Source: Nocardioides sp. BP30
GTDB lineage: Bacteria > Actinomycetota > Actinomycetes > Propionibacteriales > Nocardioidaceae
Length of the DNA stretch: 64,000 nucleotides
Direction of reading: 5' to 3'
Assembly (NCBI RefSeq): GCF_029873215.1
Contig: NZ_CP123620.1
Location: forward strand, 1 to 64,000
Shown: in pieces, positions 44,880 to 53,534 of the stretch
Layout: each line of letters starts with the position of its first letter
Numbering within the stretch: the first letter of the stretch is position 1
Program-made: the position numbers and the translations under genes
Notes under the pieces: model-generated
What the model saw: only the letters and a program-made list of their open reading frames with translations
The model's database searches: none
Told to the model about the DNA's origin: nothing

Positions 44880-46370
44880 GTGACCCAGACAGCTCCCCCA
44901 CGGACGGCGCCGGACGTGCGCCCATGGCCAGCGCTGTTCGCGTTGGTGCTCGGCTTCTTCATGATCCTGGTCGACCTGACCATCGTGACCGTGGCGACGC
45001 CGACGATCATCGACAAGCTCGATGCCAGCGTCAACCAGGTCGTGTGGGTGTCCAGCGCCTACATGCTCGCCTACGCCGTGCCCGTGCTGATCACCGGTCG
45101 GCTCGGTGACCGGTTCGGCTCCAAGAACCTCTACCTGATCGGCCTCACGGTCTTCACCCTCGCCTCGCTGTGGTGCGGCCTGACGTCGACGATCGGGATG
45201 CTGATCGTGGCCCGTGTCGTCCAGGGTGTCGGCGCCTCGCTCATCACGCCGCAGACGATGGCGATCATCACCCGGATCTTCCCGGCCGCCCAGCGCGGCA
45301 AGGCGATGGCCGTGTGGGGCGCGACGGCGGGCGTGGCGATGGTCGTCGGCCCGGTCCTCGGCGGCGTGCTGACCGACGCCCTGGGCTGGGAGTGGATCTT
45401 CTTCGTCAACATCCCCGTCGGCATCGTCGGCCTCATCCTGGCGATCCGCTGGGTGCCTGCCCTGCCCACCCACGAGCACAGCTTCGACTGGCTCGGCGTC
45501 GCTCTGTCGGGCGTCGGCCTGTTCCTGCTCGCGTTCGGCATCCAGGAGGGCCACGACAAGCACTGGGCCGGCTGGATCCTCGCGATGATCGTCGGCGGTG
45601 TGGTGTTCCTGGTCGCCTTCGTGCTCTGGCAGGCCCGCAACCGACGCGAGCCGCTGGTGCCGCTGAGCCTGTTCCGCGACCGCAACTTCTCGGTCTCCAA
45701 CGGCGCGATCACCATGATGGGCGCCATCGGCGCCTCGATGGGCTACCCGCTGATGCTCTACGCCCAGGCCGTGCGGGGGGACAGCCCGACCCAGGCCGCG
45801 CTGCTGCTGGTGCCGATGGCGGTCATGTCGATCGTGCTGGCCAACTACGTCGGCGGGCTGACCGACCGGCTGCACCCGCGACTGATCCTCGGCATCGGCT
45901 TCGCCGCCAGCTTCGCCGGGATGCTCGCGGTGGCCCTGCAGTTGCGGCCGGGCGCCCACGTCTGGTCCCTGTGCGTCGCCATGGTGGTCCTGGGCGTCGG
46001 CAACGCCTTCATCTGGGCACCGCTGGCCGCGACGGCTACCCGCAACCTGCCCATGCAGCTGGCCGGGGCCGGCTCGGGCGTCTACAACGCCACCCGGCAG
46101 GTCGGCTCGGTGGTCGGCTCGGCGGCGATCGCCGTACTGATGGATGCACGCCTGGCGGCACTGCTGCCCGGGGCGAGCGCCCATGGCGACGCCGGGGCTG
46201 CGCAGATCGACGACGCGCACGTCGCCTCGCTGTTCTCCCAAGCGATGCGGGACGCGATGCTGCTGCCGACGGTGCTCTACGTCGTCGGCTTCATCGCGGT
46301 GATGCTCTACGAGCGGCCCCAGCACGCCGGCTTCGGCGGCGCGGTGCCGGCGGCGGCCCACGCGGACTGA
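44880..46370 (+). CDS. MFS drug exporter, DHA2 (EmrB/QacA) type
   Basis: A 496-residue exporter with about 14 hydrophobic segments. The TM1 motif FFMILVDLTIVTVATPTI, loop motif ITGRLGDRFGSKNLYL and the antiporter motif VVGPVLGGVLTDALGWEWIF are family-typical. The start is uncertain: GTG 44880 gives MTQTAPPRTAPDVRPW and a normal N-terminus, but no strong ribosome site is seen. It is divergent from the DUF3151 gene. No adjacent regulator is present, unlike the similar gene at 15355. The substrate is unknown. Confidence 0.9.
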   Translation: MTQTAPPRTAPDVRPWPALFALVLGFFMILVDLTIVTVATPTIIDKLDASVNQVVWVSSAYMLAYAVPVLITGRLGDRFGSKNLYLIGLTVFTLASLWCGLTSTIGMLIVARVVQGVGASLITPQTMAIITRIFPAAQRGKAMAVWGATAGVAMVVGPVLGGVLTDALGWEWIFFVNIPVGIVGLILAIRWVPALPTHEHSFDWLGVALSGVGLFLLAFGIQEGHDKHWAGWILAMIVGGVVFLVAFVLWQARNRREPLVPLSLFRDRNFSVSNGAITMMGAIGASMGYPLMLYAQAVRGDSPTQAALLLVPMAVMSIVLANYVGGLTDRLHPRLILGIGFAASFAGMLAVALQLRPGAHVWSLCVAMVVLGVGNAFIWAPLAATATRNLPMQLAGAGSGVYNATRQVGSVVGSAAIAVLMDARLAALLPGASAHGDAGAAQIDDAHVASLFSQAMRDAMLLPTVLYVVGFIAVMLYERPQHAGFGGAVPAAAHAD

Positions 46371-46382
46371 GCTGACCGGCAG

Positions 46383-46503
46383 GCCCCGGCGAGGCCGGGG
46401 GCGCCGAGCCGGACCACCGTCCCATGTGGGGGATGGGGACGGGACGGAGGTCCGGCCGGCGCCCGGTCGAGCCCTACTCGACCGGGGCCGCCTGACGGCG
46501 GCC
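46383..46503. terminator. Cluster of four GC-rich hairpins between convergent genes
   Basis: Hairpin 1 is CCCCGGC/GCCGGGG (46384-46390/46394-46400). Hairpin 2 has arms 46401-46415 and 46449-46462. Hairpin 3 is CCGGTCGAG/CTCGACCGG (46463-46471/46477-46485), loop CCCTA. Hairpin 4 is GGCCGCC/GGCGGCC (46486-46492/46497-46503). They sit between the MFS stop and the fbaA stop, so a strong two-way terminator is likely. Confidence 0.65.
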
Positions 46504-46552
46504 GACGGCACCCTACCGAAGGACGTGCCCGTCCCGTGGGAGCGGGTCCACC

Positions 46553-46573
46553 TTTGTTCACGTTGAGAACAAA
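46553..46573. promoter_or_regulatory. AT-rich palindrome TTTGTTC-N7-GAACAAA
   Basis: Perfect 7-bp inverted repeat in a GC-rich surrounding, 18 bp downstream of the fbaA stop. It is not a LexA box, whose half-sites are in the opposite order. It could be an added terminator stem or a protein site; its role is unknown. Confidence 0.4.
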
Positions 46574-46591
46574 AGCCTGGCCGCAGCCGCG

Positions 46592-47623
46592 TCAGCCGAT
46601 CGAGCGACCCGCCGAGCTCAGGTGCTGGCAGGCCTCGGTCACCCGCGCCGCCATGCCCGCCTCGGCCGCCTTGCCCCAGCTGCGCGGGTCGTAGGCCTTC
46701 TTGCTGCCGACCTCGCCGTCCACCTTCAGCACGCCGTCGTAGTTGCTGAACATGTGACCGGCCACCGGCCGGGTGAACGCGTACTGGGTGTCGGTGTCGA
46801 CGTTCATCTTCACCACGCCGTAGGAGACAGCCGCGGCGATGTCCTCCTCGCTGGAGCCGGAGCCCCCGTGGAAGACCAGGTTGAGCGGCTTGTCGCCGAG
46901 AGCGGTGCCGTACTTCGCGACGATCGCGTCCTGGGCGTTCTTCAGGATCTCCGGACGCAGCTTGACGTTGCCGGGCTTGTAGACGCCGTGGACGTTGCCG
47001 AAGGTCAGCGCCGTCATGTACTCGCCCTTCTCGCCCAGCCCCAGCGCGGCGACGGTGGCCAGCGCGTCCTCTGGAGTGCTGTACAGCTTCTCGTCGATCG
47101 CGCCGACGACGCCGTCCTCCTCGCCACCCACGACACCCACCTCGATCTCGAGGATGATGTGCGCGGCCTTGGCCTTGGCCAGCAACTCCTCGGCGATGCG
47201 GAGGTTCTCCTCGAGCGGCACCGCCGACCCGTCCCACATGTGCGACTGGAACAGCGGCGCCTCGCCCCGCTGCACGCGCTCGCCCGAGAGCTCCAGCAGC
47301 GGGCGGACGAAGCCGTCGAGCTTGTCCTTCGGGCAGTGATCGGTGTGCAAGGCGATGTTGACGTCGTACTTCTTGGCCACTTCCGCGGCATAGGCGGCGA
47401 GCGCGACCGAACCGGTCACCATGTCCTTCACGGTCGAGCCCGAGAGGAACTCCGCACCACCGGTGGAGATCTGGACGATGCCGTCCGAGCCGGCCTCGGC
47501 GAAGCCCGCGAGCGCCGCGTTCAGCGTCAGCGAGGACGACACGTTGATCGCGGGGAACGCGAAGCCCTGGGACTTCGCTGTCGCGAGCATCTCGGCGTAC
47601 TTCTCGGGGCTTGCGATCGGCAT
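46592..47623 (-). CDS. fbaA: Class II fructose-bisphosphate aldolase
   Basis: A 343-residue zinc-dependent glycolytic aldolase that interconverts fructose-1,6-bisphosphate with DHAP and glyceraldehyde-3-phosphate. The metal/substrate segments are visible: ALHTDHCPKDKLDG with zinc-ligand histidine, QSHMWDGSAVPLEENL, LEIEVGVVGGEEDGV, LTFGNVHGVYKPGNV and LVFHGGSGSSEEDI. Length and sequence fit the long class IIA type of Actinobacteria. ATG 47623 has AGGAG about 9 nt upstream. No signal for co-transcription with neighbours. Confidence 0.98.
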   Translation of the reverse strand: MPIASPEKYAEMLATAKSQGFAFPAINVSSSLTLNAALAGFAEAGSDGIVQISTGGAEFLSGSTVKDMVTGSVALAAYAAEVAKKYDVNIALHTDHCPKDKLDGFVRPLLELSGERVQRGEAPLFQSHMWDGSAVPLEENLRIAEELLAKAKAAHIILEIEVGVVGGEEDGVVGAIDEKLYSTPEDALATVAALGLGEKGEYMTALTFGNVHGVYKPGNVKLRPEILKNAQDAIVAKYGTALGDKPLNLVFHGGSGSSEEDIAAAVSYGVVKMNVDTDTQYAFTRPVAGHMFSNYDGVLKVDGEVGSKKAYDPRSWGKAAEAGMAARVTEACQHLSSAGRSIG

Positions 47624-47778
47624 CGGGCAACTCCTGTGGGCCAGTCGTAGGGCGCCGGCGCGCCGCTCCTTCGGTCGACAGTAGTGCGGCAGGTGCGTGC
47701 TGAAACTTGGAGCGATCCAAGCGGGGTGAGTGGCGCCACACCCTCACGCCGCGGCCGGGACATCGACCACGGGACCGC

Positions 47779-47784
47779 TACGGT
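47779..47784 (+). promoter_or_regulatory. Leaderless -10 box (TACGGT) of the lipid kinase gene
   Basis: TACGGT lies 6 nt before ATG 47791; GGGACA at 47757-47762 is a possible -35, 16 bp upstream. Confidence 0.5.
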
Positions 47785-47790
47785 CGCCCC

Positions 47791-48681
47791 ATGCCCGCCT
47801 ACCTGGTCCTCACCTCCCCCGCCGCCGGCAACACCGAGGAAGAGGTCCTCGAGCCGGCGCTCGCCGTGCTGCGCGAGGCCGGAGCGGTCGAGGTGACCGC
47901 CACCGGCTCGGCCGAGGAGCTGGACGCCGCCCTCCAGCGCCGCGACGGGCGCACGCTGGTGGTCGCCGGCGGGGACGGCAGCCTGCACGCCGTGGTCAAC
48001 GGGCTGCACCGTCGCGACGAGCTGGACGCGACGCCGCTCGGCCTGCTGCCCCTGGGCACCGGCAACGACTTCGCCCGCGGCCTCGACCTCCCCACCGACC
48101 CCGCTGAGGCAGCCAGGGTGATCGTGACCGGGACGGCGCGCCCCCTGGACCTGCTCCTCGACGAGGACGACGGCGTCGTGGTCAACAGCGCCCACACCGG
48201 CGCCGGCGCCGAGGCCGCCCGCGCCGGCCACAGCTGGAAGCAACGGTGGGGCCGGGCCGGCTACGCGATCGGCGCCGTGCGGGCCCTGATCGACCCGCCC
48301 GAGGTGCGCTTGCGCGTCGAGGTCGACGGCGAGGAGGTGTGCACGCCCGACGACCGGGTCCTCCAGGTGGCGATCGGCAACGGCCGGTACGTCGGCGGCG
48401 GCGCGCCGCTCACCCCCGAGGCCGAGCCCGACGACGGGTACGCCGACATCCTGGTCGCCTCGACACGCGGCCTGGGCGCCCGGCTGGCCTACGCCGCCGG
48501 CATGCTGGTCGGCCGTCACCACGAGCGCACCGACGTCACGGCGCTGCGCGGGCGCTCCGTGCGGATCTCGGGCGAGGAGTTCTGGTGCAGCGAGGACGGC
48601 GAGCTGACCGGCCCCTACCGCGAGCGCAGCTGGCGGCTCCTGCCCGCGGCGTACGCGATCCTGGTCGGCACCGTCGACTAG
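47791..48681 (+). CDS. Diacylglycerol/lipid kinase family protein
   Basis: A 296-residue DagK/YegS-type kinase that phosphorylates diacylglycerol or a related lipid. The catalytic nucleotide loop VVAGGDGSLHAVVNGL and LLPLGTGNDFARGLDLP are complete, and the second domain carries VAIGNGRYVGGGAPLTPEAEPDDGYADI, typical of the family. The ATG at 47791 is supported by TACGGT 6 nt upstream; a longer frame from 47707 lacks support. A role in membrane-lipid turnover or mannoside-lipid synthesis is possible. The convergent methyltransferase stop is 5 nt downstream. Confidence 0.93.
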   Translation: MPAYLVLTSPAAGNTEEEVLEPALAVLREAGAVEVTATGSAEELDAALQRRDGRTLVVAGGDGSLHAVVNGLHRRDELDATPLGLLPLGTGNDFARGLDLPTDPAEAARVIVTGTARPLDLLLDEDDGVVVNSAHTGAGAEAARAGHSWKQRWGRAGYAIGAVRALIDPPEVRLRVEVDGEEVCTPDDRVLQVAIGNGRYVGGGAPLTPEAEPDDGYADILVASTRGLGARLAYAAGMLVGRHHERTDVTALRGRSVRISGEEFWCSEDGELTGPYRERSWRLLPAAYAILVGTVD

Positions 48682-48685
48682 GACC

Positions 48686-49378
48686 TCATCCGCGCCACGC
48701 GTCCTGCGAGGACAGGTCGGCGTACTCCCGGATCCAGGTGTGCATCGCGATGGCTGCCGCGGAGGAGGCGTTGATCGAGCGCGTCGAACCGAACTGGGCG
48801 ATCGAGAACGTCCCGTCGCAGGCCGCCCGCGCCTCCTGCGACAGGCCCGGTCCCTCCTGGCCGAACAGCAGGCACACCTGCCGTGGCAGCCGCATGGTCT
48901 CCAGGTGCAGCGAACCGGGCAGGTTGTCGATCCCGAGCAACCGGACCGGGCCATCGGGCAGCTGGTGCAGGTAGCCGGCGAGATCCGCGACGGTCGCGTG
49001 GTGCCGGATGTGCTGGTAGCGATCGGTCACCATCGCGCCACGGCGGTTCCAGCGCCGGTTGCCGACGATGTGCACCTCGGCGGCCAGGAAGGCGTTGGCG
49101 GTCCGCACGATCGTGCCGATGTTGAAGTCGTGCTGCCAGTTCTCGATGGCGACGTGGAAGCCGTGCCGCCGGGTGTCCAGGTCGGCCACGATCGCCGCCA
49201 TCGTCCAGTAGCGGTAGCGGTCGACCACGTTGCGGCGGTCGCCCTCGCGCAGCAGGTCCGGGTCCCACCGGTCACCCTCCGGCCAGGGGCCGATCCAGGG
49301 GCCCACGCCCACCTCGGCCGGTCCGTGCGGCATCGGATCGTACGGCGCGAGACGCTCGCCGTGGTCGTCCTCACTCAT
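48686..49378 (-). CDS. SpoU-type RNA 2'-O-methyltransferase
   Basis: A 230-residue SPOUT-superfamily enzyme that methylates the ribose of a tRNA or rRNA nucleotide with SAM. Motif 1 is ENWQHDFNIGTIVRTANAF, motif 2 LFGQEGPGLS and motif 3 FGSTRSINASSAAAIAMHTW; together they form the trefoil knot SAM site. The N-terminal 50 residues are Pro/Asp-rich and not conserved in TrmH. It could be TrmH-like (Gm18) or rRNA-directed; sequence does not decide. Divergent from the dedA-like gene, 55 bp apart. Confidence 0.92.
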   Translation of the reverse strand: MSEDDHGERLAPYDPMPHGPAEVGVGPWIGPWPEGDRWDPDLLREGDRRNVVDRYRYWTMAAIVADLDTRRHGFHVAIENWQHDFNIGTIVRTANAFLAAEVHIVGNRRWNRRGAMVTDRYQHIRHHATVADLAGYLHQLPDGPVRLLGIDNLPGSLHLETMRLPRQVCLLFGQEGPGLSQEARAACDGTFSIAQFGSTRSINASSAAAIAMHTWIREYADLSSQDAWRG

Positions 49379-49420
49379 GCTCGTGCGCCCATCGTCATCT
49401 CAACTTCATGTTCGGACCCT

Positions 49421-49426
49421 TAGGGT
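49421..49426 (+). promoter_or_regulatory. Leaderless -10 box (TAGGGT) of the DedA gene
   Basis: TAGGGT lies 7 nt before GTG 49434 and only 1 nt before an alternative GTG at 49428, which makes the later start more likely. Confidence 0.5.
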
Positions 49427-49433
49427 TGTGCTT

Positions 49434-50153
49434 GTGCACGATCTTCTCGTCCAGGCCATCAGCCTCCATGACGTGACCCAGTGGCTGAGTCCGGACTACC
49501 TGCTCCACCGCTTCGGCGCCGCCCTGTTCTGGTTGGGCATCATCGTGCTGTTCATCGAGTGCGGCCTGCTGTTCCCCTTCCTGCCCGGCGACACCCTGCT
49601 CTTCGCGATGGGCCTGTTCATCGCCGAGGGCAAGGTCGAGATCATTCCGGGCGGTCACGTCGCGGACCTGATCTTCGCCCTGGTCGTCTACACCGCCGCC
49701 GCCTTCGCCGGCAACGTCACCGGCTACTACATCGGCGAGAAGGTCGGTCCACGCATCTACGAGCGTGACGGCAGGATCATCAAACGCGAGTACCTCGACC
49801 AGACCTCGGAGTTCTTCGACAAGCACGGCCACACCGCGCTGGTCGCCGGCCGGTTCGTGCCCTTCGTGCGCACCTACATCACGCTGGTCGCCGGCGTCAC
49901 CAAGATGGAGAAGCGCGTCTTCTTCGTCTGGAGCTTCATCGGGGCCGTGGCCTGGATCCTGCTGCTGACCCTGGTCGGCTACGTGCTGGGCCGGTCCTTC
50001 CCGGGCCTGGGCAAGTACATCGACCTGGTGACCTACGGCCTGCTGGCGGTGACGGTGGTCGTGCTGGGCATCGAGTGGCTGCGCAAGCGTCGCGAGCAGC
50101 ACAGCAACCCGGCCGGCAACCCGGGGCAGAACTCGGGAGCCGGCCGGCGCTGA
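49434..50153 (+). CDS. DedA-family membrane protein
   Basis: A 239-residue membrane protein of the DedA/SNARE-associated family, proposed lipid or undecaprenyl-phosphate flippases. The family motifs LLFPFLPGDTLLFAMGLF, GYYIGEKVGPRIYERDGRIIKREYLDQTSEFFDKHG and AGRFVPFVRTYITLVAGVTKM (with the conserved E/F-x-x-x-R-x-x-P-x-x-R) are clear. About four to five hydrophobic segments; basic tail. The start GTG 49434 rests on TAGGGT 7 nt upstream, so the mRNA is leaderless. Tail-to-tail with pyrE, adjacent with no gap. Confidence 0.92.
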   Translation: MHDLLVQAISLHDVTQWLSPDYLLHRFGAALFWLGIIVLFIECGLLFPFLPGDTLLFAMGLFIAEGKVEIIPGGHVADLIFALVVYTAAAFAGNVTGYYIGEKVGPRIYERDGRIIKREYLDQTSEFFDKHGHTALVAGRFVPFVRTYITLVAGVTKMEKRVFFVWSFIGAVAWILLLTLVGYVLGRSFPGLGKYIDLVTYGLLAVTVVVLGIEWLRKRREQHSNPAGNPGQNSGAGRR

Positions 50154-50699
50154 TCAGCTCTGCTGGACGGCGTCGAGCTCGGCTCGGGTGAGCACGGAGC
50201 GGATCGTCAGGTCGACGTCGCGCAGCGACTCCCCCGCCTGGGGCGAGCGGTCGATCGCGCACACCACCGTGTCCACGATGGCCCCGGCCGGTCGCAGCGC
50301 GTTGACCGCATCGCGCACCGCTCCGCCCGAGGTGATGACGTCCTCGATCAGCGTGACCCGGCGACCGTCGAACGCCGGCCCCTCGGCCAGCTTGGCGGTG
50401 CCGTACTCCTTGGCCTTCTTGCGGATGAAGATCGCCGGGATGCCGGTCTTCGCCGAGACCATGGTCGCGATCGGGATGCCCCCCATCTCCAGGCCCCCGA
50501 GCAGCTCGGTCCCCTGGGGAAGGAGCTCGACCATCCGGGCCGCCACCCGGTCGAGCAGCGCCGGCTGGGCCTCGAACAGGTACTTGTCGAAGTAGGTGTC
50601 GCTCACCTGGCCCGAGCGCAGGGTGAACGTGCCGTGCAGGCGGCAGGTGGCGTCGATGTCGGCGGCGAGGCTCGCGTCGTTCCGGGTCAGATCGGTCAC
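50154..50699 (-). CDS. pyrE: Orotate phosphoribosyltransferase
   Basis: A 181-residue enzyme that joins orotate and PRPP to give OMP in pyrimidine synthesis. The PRPP motif VTLIEDVITSGGAV and GGLEMGGIPIATMVSAKTGIPAIFIRKKAKEYGTAK (flexible-loop lysines) are diagnostic, and the N-terminal HGTFTLRSGQVSDTYFDKYLFEA fits the family. The GTG at 50699 has TACGCT 7 nt upstream and no ribosome site. It is isolated from other pyr genes. Confidence 0.96.
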   Translation of the reverse strand: MTDLTRNDASLAADIDATCRLHGTFTLRSGQVSDTYFDKYLFEAQPALLDRVAARMVELLPQGTELLGGLEMGGIPIATMVSAKTGIPAIFIRKKAKEYGTAKLAEGPAFDGRRVTLIEDVITSGGAVRDAVNALRPAGAIVDTVVCAIDRSPQAGESLRDVDLTIRSVLTRAELDAVQQS

Positions 50700-50706
50700 G
50701 AGTCTC

Positions 50707-50712
50707 AGCGTA
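50707..50712 (-). promoter_or_regulatory. Leaderless -10 box (TACGCT) of pyrE
   Basis: TACGCT on the minus strand lies 7 nt before GTG 50699. Confidence 0.45.
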
Positions 50713-50722
50713 GTGAGTGCGA

Positions 50723-50748
50723 CGGTCCGGTCGCGAAGTGTCGGACCG
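50723..50748. promoter_or_regulatory. Inverted repeat CGGTCCG-N12-CGGACCG between pyrE and the SWIM operon
   Basis: CGGTCCG (50723-50729) and CGGACCG (50742-50748) are exact reverse complements; each is itself a CGGWCCG near-palindrome. They lie in the 70-bp divergent gap, next to the pyrE -10 box and 21 bp before ATG 50770. A regulator site for either gene is possible. Confidence 0.4.
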
Positions 50749-50769
50749 CACCGTCATGATGGGGCCACC

Positions 50770-52065
50770 ATGAGCCGCTGGAGCCTCGGGGCCGTCGAGA
50801 GACTCGCCCCTGACGACTCGTCGCTGGCTGCTGCCCGCAAGCTGGCCCGGCCGGGGCCCTGGTCGCAGACCGGCAGCACGGACACGCTGGTGTGGGGCAG
50901 GTGCCAGGGCTCGGGCCGTACGCCGTACCAGGTCTCGGTCGACCTGACCGGCCCGCGCTACCGCTGCTCGTGCCCGAGCCGGAAGTTCCCGTGCAAGCAC
51001 GCCCTCGCGCTGTTGCTGCTGTGGGTGCGCACCGACGGCTCGGTGGCCGAGGCGACCGAGACGGCCGACTTCGCCGATGCCTGGGCGCGCGAGCGGGCCG
51101 AACGCGCGGCGGCCCGCGCCGGTGCCCCGAGCACCGAGGTCGACCCGGAGGCACGCGCTCGCCGGCTCGCCGAGCGGAGGGCGACGATGAGCGCCGGGAT
51201 CGAGGATTTCGCGCGCTGGCTCGCCGATCTCGTCCGGGGCGGCCTGGCCGGCGCTCGGCGCCGGCCCTGGTCGTGGTGGGACGCCACCGCGGCCCGGCTC
51301 GTCGACGCCCAGCTGCCCGGTCTGGCCGAGCAGCTGCGGACCATGGCCGGTCAGGTCTCCGCCCGGTCCGACTGGAGTGAGCACCTGCTGGTGGAGGCCG
51401 GTCGCTGGTGGACAGCCGTCCAGGCGTGGCGCCGCTGGGACGCGCTCGACGACGACACCCGGGGTGACCTGCGTGCCCTCCTCGGCTGGGCCCAGCCGCG
51501 CGAGGAGGTCGTGGCGCGCGGTACCACCGACGGTCCTTGGCAGGTGCTCGGCGCCCACCGGACCGATGACGGCAGGCTGCAGCAGCAACGGACCTGGCTG
51601 CGGCACCTCGACTCCGGGGAGACCGTCCAGGTGCTCGACTTCGCGGCCGGGCGGCAGCCGCTGCCCGTCGCCCGGCTGGACGGTTCGGTGCTGGCGGCCG
51701 CCGTCGCCCTCTACCCGGGGCACGGTCCGCGACGCGGCGCCTTCGCCGCCGACCCGCTGGCCGTCGGGCAGGATGCGACGCTCCCGCCGGGGATGACGCT
51801 CGAGGAGGCGTTCGGGCGACTCGCCGCCGGGTGGACGGCCAATCCCTGGCTGCAGCGCGTGCCCGTCGTGCTCAAGGCAACGCTCGTGCCGGCCAGCGAG
51901 CAGCGATCGGCGCTCGTCGTCGACGGCGCCGGGCGATGCGTGCCGATGCTGGCCGATGAGCCGTGGGACCTCCTGGCCCGCACGGGCGGGCGCCCGACCT
52001 CCGTCTTCGGCGAGCTCGAGGCGAGCGGGTTCCGGCCGCTCACCGTGGTCGAGGTCGACCGGTGA
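50770..52065 (+). CDS. SWIM zinc-finger protein (gene 1 of MoxR/VWA operon)
   Basis: A 431-residue cytosolic protein. A SWIM zinc finger of the C-x-C-x(6)-C-x-H type is at C66, C68, C75 and H77 (CSCPSRKFPCKH), a module used to bind DNA or proteins. The N-terminal segment WSLGAVERLAPDDSSLAAARKLARPGPW is characteristic of SWIM proteins paired with MoxR genes. The following 350 residues form a family-specific part with no known motif (WSWWDATAARLVDAQLPGLAEQLRTM). ATG 50770 is the first in-frame start with homology-like sequence. Its stop overlaps the next GTG by 4 nt. Confidence 0.88.
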   Translation: MSRWSLGAVERLAPDDSSLAAARKLARPGPWSQTGSTDTLVWGRCQGSGRTPYQVSVDLTGPRYRCSCPSRKFPCKHALALLLLWVRTDGSVAEATETADFADAWARERAERAAARAGAPSTEVDPEARARRLAERRATMSAGIEDFARWLADLVRGGLAGARRRPWSWWDATAARLVDAQLPGLAEQLRTMAGQVSARSDWSEHLLVEAGRWWTAVQAWRRWDALDDDTRGDLRALLGWAQPREEVVARGTTDGPWQVLGAHRTDDGRLQQQRTWLRHLDSGETVQVLDFAAGRQPLPVARLDGSVLAAAVALYPGHGPRRGAFAADPLAVGQDATLPPGMTLEEAFGRLAAGWTANPWLQRVPVVLKATLVPASEQRSALVVDGAGRCVPMLADEPWDLLARTGGRPTSVFGELEASGFRPLTVVEVDR

Positions 52066-53534
52066 CCGGGCCGACCCAGCGGTGGTGGGCGGACCTGCTG
52101 GCCGCCGCCCTGCTCGGCACCGCCCGGCGACCGCCTCCGTCCCTGCCCGCGGAGCTCGGCGTCCACGAGCGGGCCGACGCTGTCGCCGAGGAGCGCCTGC
52201 TCGACGCTGCGGCGGTGGGCGCGATGCTGGTGCGCGCGGGTGCCGACGGCGTCGTGGGCGTCCGTCCGGCACCGGCCCCCGACGACGACGCCCCGGCCGC
52301 GGCCGACCGTGCGGTCCAGCTCCTGCACCTGTTGCTCGACCAGCCGCCGTTCCCGGTCGAGCTGGCCACGACAGCCCTGCTGCGGTGGCTGCGCCTCGCC
52401 GCCGACAGGGGCCGGCGGATCCCGCACGCGGAGCTGCCACGGCTGCTGGATGCCGCTACCCGCCACCCCGCGCTCCGGGAGCCGGTCGCCGCCGTGGCGG
52501 GGGCGCGCGGGCGCTGGCTGGCCGCCGCCAACCCGGCATGGAGCTGGCTCGGGCCGGCCCTCGCCCCGCCGCCCGACGGTGACGTGACACCCGCGGGCTG
52601 GGCGCGGGCCACGATCACGGAGCGGATCGCTGTGCTCGTCCGCACCCGCCGCGCGGATCCGGCGGCCGGGCGGGCGTTGGTGGAGTCCACCTGGGCCACG
52701 GATCCCGCCCGCGACCGACCGCAGCTGCTCCGCCTCCTCGAGGTCGGGATCGGCCTCGAGGACGAGGGCCTCCTGGAACGGGCGCTGGATGACCGCGCCG
52801 CTGCGGTGCGTGACGTCGCCCAGCGGCTGCTCGACCGGTTGCCCGGGTCCGCGCGGGCGGCACGGATGAGCGCGCGCCTGCGTCCCCTGGTACGCACCCG
52901 GGGCATCCTGCGCCATGGCCTCGGGATCGATCTGCCCGACCAGCCGGATGCCGCTGCTGTCCGCGACGGCCTCGGGAAGCGGCCCGGCGACCGTTCCTCC
53001 GAGCGCGGGTACTGGCTGGAGCAGCTCGCCGCCGCCGTACCGCTCGACTTCTGGACCGAGATCACGGGGCGTGACCCCGCCGCGACGTGGCGGCTCGTGC
53101 ACGCCGCCAGCCCCGACGCGGCCCGCGGCGTCGTACGAGCCGCCTCCGTGCGTCACGATCCCGACTGGTTGGCTGCGCTGGTCCGCGCTGGCGCCGGGCC
53201 GGGCCTGCTGGCCCTGCTGCCGCCGGAGGTGTGCGCCGAGATCGCGCCGGCCCACCTGGCGGGCATTCCACCGCACCTGCTGCCCGAGGTGCTGGCGAAC
53301 ACGCCGCCCACCTGGAGCGGCACGCTGAGCACGGCGGTCCTCGGCCGGATCGCCGCGGAGAAGGCGCCTGCCGGCCTGCTCAACGGCCTGCTCCCGCTGC
53401 TCGCGGAGCGGCTGCCGGGCGACGCCGTGGCGACCCTCCAGCGGCTGGCCCGCGCGGAGGGGGCGCCGCGCGGCTACGCCGACCTCGTCCAGTACCTGAG
53501 CTTCGTCCCTGCGATCCCGGAGGCCTTCGGATGA
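52062..53534 (+). CDS. DUF5691 protein (gene 2 of MoxR/VWA operon)
   Basis: A 490-residue protein that I assign to the DUF5691 family from operon position and sequence style; no function is known. The N-terminus WWADLLAAALLGTARRP is the recognisable part. The rest is Ala/Leu/Arg-rich and appears built from helical HEAT-like repeats (ARDRPQLLRLLEVGIGLEDEGLLERALDDRAAAVRDVAQRLL), suggesting a scaffold. GTG 52062 overlaps the SWIM stop (GTGA) and its own stop overlaps the MoxR ATG (ATGA). Confidence 0.8.
   Translation: MTGPTQRWWADLLAAALLGTARRPPPSLPAELGVHERADAVAEERLLDAAAVGAMLVRAGADGVVGVRPAPAPDDDAPAAADRAVQLLHLLLDQPPFPVELATTALLRWLRLAADRGRRIPHAELPRLLDAATRHPALREPVAAVAGARGRWLAAANPAWSWLGPALAPPPDGDVTPAGWARATITERIAVLVRTRRADPAAGRALVESTWATDPARDRPQLLRLLEVGIGLEDEGLLERALDDRAAAVRDVAQRLLDRLPGSARAARMSARLRPLVRTRGILRHGLGIDLPDQPDAAAVRDGLGKRPGDRSSERGYWLEQLAAAVPLDFWTEITGRDPAATWRLVHAASPDAARGVVRAASVRHDPDWLAALVRAGAGPGLLALLPPEVCAEIAPAHLAGIPPHLLPEVLANTPPTWSGTLSTAVLGRIAAEKAPAGLLNGLLPLLAERLPGDAVATLQRLARAEGAPRGYADLVQYLSFVPAIPEAFG

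Noticed and set aside
46553..46573. LexA/SOS box
   Set aside because: Actinobacterial LexA sites read GAAC-N4-GTTC; here the half-sites are reversed (GTTC first) and the spacing is 7.
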